A stretch of 22,339 nucleotides of DNA. Source: CAIVSN01 sp040383945 (GTDB lineage Bacteria; Patescibacteriota; Gracilibacteria; BD1-5; UBA2023). The stretch is taken from contig JBEICN010000015.1 of NCBI GenBank assembly GCA_040383945.1, positions 1-22,339 on the forward strand, given 5' to 3'. The notes below the pieces were generated by a model that was not told the origin of the DNA, ran no database searches, and saw only the letters and a list, made by a program, of their open reading frames with translations. Position 1 is the first letter of the stretch, and each line of letters begins with the position of its first letter. A program made the translations under genes and the position numbers. Below, piece by piece: positions 17,571 through 22,339 of the stretch.

Positions 17571-18185
17571 ATGGCAGTTACAAAAGCTAGAAAATGAGAG
17601 ATCCTCGGGGCTCTCGAAGCTCACATCAAAGACGCACAAGCAATAGCTTTCACCAGCAATCAAAAACTCACCGTTCTCGATGTCAGCCAAATGAAGGCAG
17701 AACTTCGCAAAGAAAATGCGGTTTACATGGTAGCGAAAAAAACGCTCATCTGTCTCGCGATGAAGAATGTTCTCGGCGCAGAAGTAGATATCAATACTCT
17801 TCCAGGTGCGGTTGCTATCCTCATTGCCAAGGGTGACAAGGTGGCTCCACTAGGAATCGTTAACAAGTACGCTCAAGCACTTCGCAAAGAAGAAAAAATA
17901 AAATTTGTCGGAGGTTACATTGATGGTCGAGTTCTCGGAGCCGATGAAACGGCGAAGCTCGCAAGTCTTCCTTCTCGAGAAGTTCTCCTCGCAAAACTCC
18001 TCGGATCCATGATGTCTCCACTTTCTGCGCTTGCTCGATTCTTTGACGGGGCAAAAACAGAAATGACCTCAAAGGGGGCAACCAAGGTTGGTGATCTTGC
18101 GGTACATGTTGCCACTCCTGTTGCAGCCGCAGTAGCTCCAGGTCCCGTAGCTGAAGATACTCCAGAAGCACCTGCCGCAGAGTAA
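17571..18185 (+). CDS. rplJ: 50S ribosomal protein L10
   Basis: A 204-aa protein that anchors the L7/L12 stalk on 23S rRNA. The N-terminal RNA-binding domain is evident (MAVTKARKGEILGAL, then LTVLDVSQMKAELRKENAVY, KKTL), with Gly9 encoded by UGA (17595-17597). The C-terminal part contains the helix that binds L12 dimers and ends in an Ala/Pro/Glu-rich tail. It is about 30 residues longer than E. coli L10 (165 aa), mostly in the tail. Codons are well chosen, like rplL. It starts at ATG after an attenuator leader and is followed 81 nt later by rplL. Confidence 0.95.
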
Positions 18186-18187
18186 TT

Positions 18188-18238
18188 TCGTCTGAAGCTC
18201 CTCCTCTTATGGGGTGGCTTCGACGAGGATATTCCTCG
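18188..18238 (+). repeat. Two hairpins in the rplJ-rplL spacer
   Basis: TCGTC-t-GAAGC (18188-18198) pairs with GCTTCGACGA (18217-18226), and CGAGGA-TAT-TCCTCG (18224-18238) is a perfect 6-bp hairpin sharing three bases with it. Neither has a T run. They may set mRNA processing or the L10:L12 ratio. Confidence 0.45.
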
Positions 18239-18266
18239 CAAATTGTTACTTCATTATTTTTATACT

Positions 18267-18659
18267 ATGTCTGATGTTACACTCAGCGCTAACGCGCAAA
18301 AAGTTATGGATCTTGTAGAAGGTCTCACTATCGTTGAACTTGCAGATCTTGTTTCTGCAATGGAAACAAAATTTGGAGTTTCTGCTGCTGCACCAGTTGC
18401 TGCTGGCGGAGGAGCTGGAGCTGCTGGAGGAGCTGATGAAGAAGAAAAAACTACCGTTAATGTTAATCTTGTTTCTGCAGGAGGTTCAAAGATTGCGGTT
18501 ATCAAGATTATTCGAGAAGTTACTGGTCTTGGTCTTGCTGAGGCAAAAGCTCTTGCTGATGCAGGAGGAGCAGTCAAGGAAAACATCGATCGAGCAGATG
18601 CAGAAAAAATCAAGGCATCTCTTGAAGAAGCTGGTGCAACTGTGGAACTCAAGGCGTAG
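18267..18659 (+). CDS. rplL: 50S ribosomal protein L7/L12
   Basis: A 130-aa stalk protein that recruits elongation factors to the ribosome. N-terminal dimerisation helices (residues 1-35), a flexible Ala/Gly hinge (about 45-62) and the globular C-terminal domain with KIAVIKIIREVTGLGLAEAK. Length is standard. No in-frame UGA. A TATACT hexamer (18261-18266) directly abuts the ATG, which could be an internal promoter giving extra L12 message, or chance. I chose ATG 18267 (MSDVTLS) over the in-frame TTG 24 nt upstream because it fits the family start. Confidence 0.97.
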   Translation: MSDVTLSANAQKVMDLVEGLTIVELADLVSAMETKFGVSAAAPVAAGGGAGAAGGADEEEKTTVNVNLVSAGGSKIAVIKIIREVTGLGLAEAKALADAGGAVKENIDRADAEKIKASLEEAGATVELKA

Positions 18660-18671
18660 TTTTTCAAAGTC

Positions 18672-18703
18672 AAAAAATCCCCGGTTTGATCGGGGATTTT
18701 TTT
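18672..18703. terminator. Terminator after rplL, probably bidirectional
   Basis: A-run plus TCCCCG (18672-18683), 7-nt loop, CGGGGA plus seven T (18691-18703). The 6-bp GC-rich core extends with A-T pairs. The symmetrical A and T runs let it also stop minus-strand transcripts of the DHH gene, which ends 56 nt away. Confidence 0.9.
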
Positions 18704-18758
18704 GATGCATGTCAAAAATACACTTTTCTACGATATGAAACAACAGTGTTGAGACCCA

Positions 18759-19754
18759 CTAAAGCATCATTTTTTCGAATTCATAGGCTCCGATAATCGA
18801 GCGAATCGAGTCCAAATCATGAGTCGTCGTATAGGCGCCACTCGCAAGCATATGCCCACCTCCACCAAATTTTCCCGCGAGTCAGCGCATATCATAATGC
18901 TCATCCTTCGAGCGAAATGACATGCGATATCCCCTTTCTTCGGTTTCTTTAAGCAAAACGACATATTTGGCTCTCACCGAACGCAAGTAGTCGTTCACGA
19001 GCTCATTTCCTAGGCAATCGACGGAAATTCCTCTTCTCGAGAGCATTTCTTGTGAAACGAGTCCAATAATTCCTACTCCATCTTGCACCGAGATTATAGT
19101 AGAGAGCACTTCGCCATAGAGTGCCAAATATTCTGGGGCGGTGTTCTGATAGAGGTTTCGTATCAAAAAATTATGATCAGCTCAAAACTCCATCATTTTG
19201 GCCGCAAACTTATACCCTTCGGCAGAAGTATTCGCATTACGGAAGCACTCCGTATCATAGTACAGTCAGAGCAACAGATAGGTCGCCATGTCCCGACTTA
19301 TGGATTGCGGACCGGAGCCAAACTCAATCAATCGTGCGACCATCATGGTGGCAGAAGTATTCTCATATCCTCAAGTCGACCAACACACATCCCCGTAACA
19401 AGAAGCATGGTGATCAATATTTACAACTGGCGTACTTGCAAATATCTGGGAATTCATGGTGTACACATTTCCCAGCATTTCGAGCGATCCGGTGTCGCAA
19501 ATAAAAATAGCATCATATTTTTTATGTGGCACTTCGGTAAGGATTCGGGACGAAACTCACAAAAAATCATACAGCGACGAAAGCGGTTTCTCATTGACAA
19601 TGATAATGTCCTTTCATTGAGAAAGGCCAAGATCTTGAAATGCCAGCAAACAACCCAAAGCGTCGCCATCCAAGTTGGAAGCTCAAGTCAGCAAAATGGA
19701 CTGACTACTTGCCCATAGTTCGAGGATTTTATCAATGATAACTTGATGTTTCAT
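18759..19754 (-). CDS. DHH-DHHA1 family phosphoesterase (NrnA-like)
   Basis: A 331-aa manganese-dependent phosphoesterase of the NrnA/RecJ-like superfamily, whose members degrade oligoribonucleotides, pAp or cyclic dinucleotide products. Motifs: LDGDALG (Asp29, Asp31), ICDTGS (Asp87), NIDHHAS (Asp114-His116), LYYDTECFR (Asp167) and, in the DHHA1 domain, GKFGGGGHMLASGA (His301). Seven UGAs code glycine, so standard calling would shred it. The first motif normally reads H-x-x-P-D-x-D; here the His is Ala25 and the Pro is Leu28, a lost metal ligand that may alter activity. It starts at ATG 19754, divergent from rlmE with a 53-nt gap, and stops at TAG. Family is certain; the substrate is not. Confidence 0.88.
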
Positions 19755-19807
19755 AGCTTTAAACTAGAGTGTGACGGATTATAGTAGTAAAAGTCAATCC
19801 CCTGTCA
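19755..19807. promoter_or_regulatory. Shared divergent promoter region (DHH gene / rlmE)
   Basis: The overlapping hexamers GATTATAGT read TATAGT rightward (19780-19785) and TATAAT leftward, so both genes may share one AT-rich core. Leader lengths would be about 15-25 nt, without a visible Shine-Dalgarno. Confidence 0.4.
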
Positions 19808-20422
19808 ATGAAAAAGAAATCTATCGGTCAATATGTCGTTCAAGATGTATGGTTCTTGGAAGCAAAAAAGCTCGGATACCGAGCTCGGAGTGCCTTCAAA
19901 CTCCTCGAAATTCAAGAGCAGTACGATATCATCAAACCAGGTATGAAAGTGCTCGATATCGCGTGCGCCCCCGGAAGTTTTCTCCAGGTAATCGGAAAAA
20001 TCATAGGACCAGAAGGTCTCGCAGTTGGGGTGGATCTCCAAAAAGTCAAATCACTGGGACGCCCGAATATAAAGCTCCTTCAAGGTGATATTTTCGACGC
20101 GCCAAAGATTGCAGCTTTCTGCGAATCAATTGAGGTGGAACGATTTGACCTCGTCACCTCGGACATCGCTCCCAATACCACTGGAATGAAAGGAGTAGAC
20201 CAATACCGATCTATCGAACTCAATATTGAAATACTCAAATTTGCCGATATCTGGCTCAAAAAAGGAGGAAATATTGTACTTAAAGTTTTTGTTGGAGAAG
20301 ATATCCAAGAGCTCATCACTCCCGTGAAGCAACGATACACGACCCTCAAGAGAATCAAGCCGAAAGCTTGCCGAGAGCGGAGCTTTGAAGAGTATTTTAT
20401 TGGGATTGGGAAGTTGAACTAG
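19808..20422 (+). CDS. rlmE: FtsJ/RlmE-type rRNA 2'-O-methyltransferase
   Basis: A 204-aa SAM-dependent enzyme of the RrmJ/FtsJ fold that methylates the 2'-OH of a uridine in the 23S rRNA A-loop during large subunit assembly. The cofactor motif is VLDIACAPGSFLQV, and the K-D-K-E catalytic set is visible: Lys31 (RSAFKL), Asp119 (SDIAPN), Lys159 (VLKVF) and Glu194 or 195 (FEEYFI). Length matches E. coli RlmE (209 aa). No in-frame UGA. TAG stop. Gene symbol is by family; the exact target nucleotide is assumed. Confidence 0.9.
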   Translation: MKKKSIGQYVVQDVWFLEAKKLGYRARSAFKLLEIQEQYDIIKPGMKVLDIACAPGSFLQVIGKIIGPEGLAVGVDLQKVKSLGRPNIKLLQGDIFDAPKIAAFCESIEVERFDLVTSDIAPNTTGMKGVDQYRSIELNIEILKFADIWLKKGGNIVLKVFVGEDIQELITPVKQRYTTLKRIKPKACRERSFEEYFIGIGKLN

Positions 20423-20629
20423 TCACCCACCCTCTATGCTCTGCTCTATTTCCCCTCGAAGCAGATGTTTAATTGCGAGAGAATTTCTTGCCGTGGCAAT
20501 ATCCTACCTTAACCGTGTATTTGTTTCAGTTGGAGAGCCTTCGAAAGGGTAAAGATCATTTTTGGAATCCGCCTTATACAATTTGAACATAGAGCTTCTT
20601 CACAAGAAGATTAGAAATCAAAAATTGAA
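20423..20629. other. Intergenic stretch, convergent genes
   Basis: 207 nt between rlmE and the FISUMP gene, which ends toward it. I see an AT-rich imperfect hairpin near 20616-20640, possibly the end of the minus-strand transcript, and a small CTTCTT-CAC-AAGAAG hairpin near 20595; no coding signal. Confidence 0.35.
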
Positions 20630-22339
20630 TTAATTTTGAGTACAACGGAGGGAAAGGCCCATCGACTTTGTAACATGATATGGCATCACGGTTGGTTGGC
20701 CAGTACCAAGGCCTCGAAGTATTGCACTCAAGCTATTGTTTTGTGATGATGACCAAAGGTAAACTCAAAGTGCTGGTACAGAGTAAGCACCAAAATCAGG
20801 ATTTCGGAGGCCTGTCGGCAAAGCATTGAAGCCTGAGGATCAAAATTCAGGTCTCGTAATATTGGAAGCATTTTGTCGAATTCCATCAGTATAGTCAGGC
20901 CAGTCGTTACCTGTAGCAAGCTTGCTGGCAGCGTTTGGACATGAGTAATTGAAATAAACTTCACAACCAGGAGAGGATAGGTGTTCTATCAAGGTTGTCC
21001 ACTCCTCATGCGTAGGGACATGCCAGCCGGTTGGACAAATTCCTTGGGCTCCAGCTGTAGTAGATCCATTCATGGCAGCTGACCATTGGTAAAGCATACC
21101 TTTAGAGGTCGCTGCAGCACAGTCTTCTCCGTTACCCGCAAGGTTTGGGGGACAGCTATAAAATTTTTGATCATTCCTCCACCCTCCTCCTTCATGCACC
21201 ACAGGACCTTTTGCTATAGGTGATCCATCCGGATTTTGGGTAGTGCGGAGATTTTCTTTCATCCAACACTGAGTTCCGATTTGTACGGTGTTATAGGTGT
21301 TACCTTGAACATCAGAGATGGTAGCACTGCTGCAAGTAACAACAGGCGCAGTAACGGTTAGAGTCTTCGCAGCACTATCCGTACAGTTCCCTCCCACCGG
21401 CGTAATACTCGTAGTTCCGGCACTGAGAGTCGTGATAGTATTCCCAGACACAGTAGCTACACTCGTATTGGAGCTCGTGTAGCTCGTAGGTGGAGTGGTA
21501 CAGGTGTTGGAGATGGTGACATTTATTCCTGTTGTAACGGAAGAGGAGGAGAGGGTGAAGGTGGTGGGTCCTGTTCCGTTTTTGAGGCAACGCACGGAAG
21601 CGCCAGTCGCACGAGGAGAATGCTCTAGCAAAACTTGCGAGAGATCAAAGCTCAGAGTCTTGTAATAGTCAGTATAATTAGAAGAGGGGGAAGTTGACCA
21701 GTATGTCCCTGCGTATCACTGACTACCTAAATAACCTGAGCTTGTAGAACGCCAACCTGACATAGGAAGTTTGAGCGTGCTCACAAAGGTATTTCTAGTA
21801 CTGCCTAAGCTGAAATATGCAGCACTCCACTCTGATATAGTAGGAACATGATAATTTAGGGCGCAAGGACCTCTAGCATCTGGGGTACTCCAACTGTTTG
21901 CCCCATTACTAACAGGTGATGGCCAACTTCAACCAGAGTATGCACCACAAGATTGTGTATCACGATTCCACAAACAAGCATCTATGGTAGTAGTTCCCCC
22001 ATCATAATCCCATGCAACATTCTCCTCACCCCACTGAAAGTACTTTCAACGTTTTGATTCCGGCTCAATTAGTGGATTATCAATAGCGCCAGCTGCATAT
22101 GATGTTGATGGAATTGTAGCCCCAACATTACATGCGGCCCATACTTGGCCATTTGCAAGAACGATGTCAGGAGTGTTACATCCAGGATAGGTTCCAGTAC
22201 TCGCACTCGTAACCGTCAACGTCTTCGCAGCACTATCCGTACAGTTCCCTCCCACCGGCGTAATACTCGTAGTTCCGGCACTGAGAGTCGTGATAGTATT
22301 CCCAGACACAGTAGCTACACTCGTATTGGAGCTCGTGTA
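20630..22339 (-). CDS. Large modular surface protein: FISUMP and Ig-like (Big_2) repeats, 5' end outside window
   Basis: The last 569 residues of a protein whose start lies beyond the right edge. From the edge toward the stop: part of an Ig-like Big_2 domain (VATVSGNTITTLSAGTTSI), a FISUMP domain (GQVWAACNVGA, then YHVPTISEWSAAY, SGWRST, TYWSTS, ending ASVRCLKN), a second Big_2, and a second FISUMP (IGTQCWMKENLRT, CPTGWHVPTHEEWTTL, SGFNALPTGLRN, YLWSSS, ending LSLRCTQN). FISUMP modules occur in lipoproteins and adhesins of Fibrobacter and Bacteroidetes; cysteines are paired, as expected outside the cell. Five UGA-Gly codons (20765, 20840, 21716, 21929, 22046) and a TAA stop. It is probably a secreted or surface adhesin-like protein; ligand unknown. 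Confidence 0.85.
21363..21481. repeat. 119-bp perfect direct repeat, copy 1 (Big_2 module)
   Basis: Identical at every base to 22221-22339. It encodes the conserved core of the Ig-like domain. The copies are 858 bp (286 codons) apart, in frame. Confidence 0.95.
22221..22339. repeat. 119-bp perfect direct repeat, copy 2, cut by window edge
   Basis: Identical to 21363-21481. Identity runs to the last base, so the true repeat is probably longer. Confidence 0.95.

Noticed and set aside
1..22339. CRISPR array, tRNA or rRNA genes, insertion sequences
   Set aside because: I found no regularly spaced repeats, no cloverleaf I could support, and no transposase or terminal inverted repeats.

Overview
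The window comes from a bacterium that reads UGA as glycine (translation table 25), as in Absconditabacteria (SR1) and Gracilibacteria of the candidate phyla radiation. I count about 50 in-frame UGA codons. Many fall on invariant glycines: the MscL N-terminus, the UvrC IDGGKG motif, the DnaG toprim motifs, the peptidoglycan amidase GHRDVG motif and the J-domain ILG. All 21 protein genes end in TAA or TAG and none in TGA. Read with the standard code, most of these genes would look like strings of pseudogene pieces; read with code 25, all but one are intact. Which of the two phyla it is cannot be settled here.

Layout, left to right. 103-5189 is mainly envelope genes: an acyl desaturase with a coiled-coil tail, an exported coiled-coil protein, a large amidase-SpoIID fusion, and mscL. 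5295-6860 holds nrdR and a PriA-like protein that lacks the helicase front half. 6857-10247 is a minus-strand run: a pilin-like protein, a short DnaJ, a SpoU-family RNA methyltransferase and an MFS-like membrane protein. 10305-15949 is a plus-strand informational block: uvrC, dnaG, rpoD (frame broken once near its 5' end) and a DUF177/YceD-like gene.

15950-17570 is the accessory stretch. It has a three-armed terminator, two back-to-back gene remnants, an AbrB/RelE-type toxin-antitoxin pair with a palindromic operator, a candidate structured RNA, and the promoter and attenuator leader of rplJ-rplL. 17571-18703 is rplJ-rplL and its terminator. 18759-20422 is a divergent pair, a DHH phosphoesterase and the FtsJ/RlmE methyltransferase. 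The right edge (20630 to the end) is the C-terminal part of a large surface-type protein of alternating FISUMP and Ig-like (Big_2) modules, with a 119-bp perfect DNA repeat.

Translation signals are unusual: I see no Shine-Dalgarno-like AGGAGG before the starts I checked, and several genes have a TATAAT/TATACT-type hexamer 0-6 nt before the ATG, which suggests leaderless mRNAs. The main surprises are eroded replication proteins (a PriA without its ATPase lobe, a DnaG missing three of four zinc ligands) beside an otherwise normal housekeeping set.
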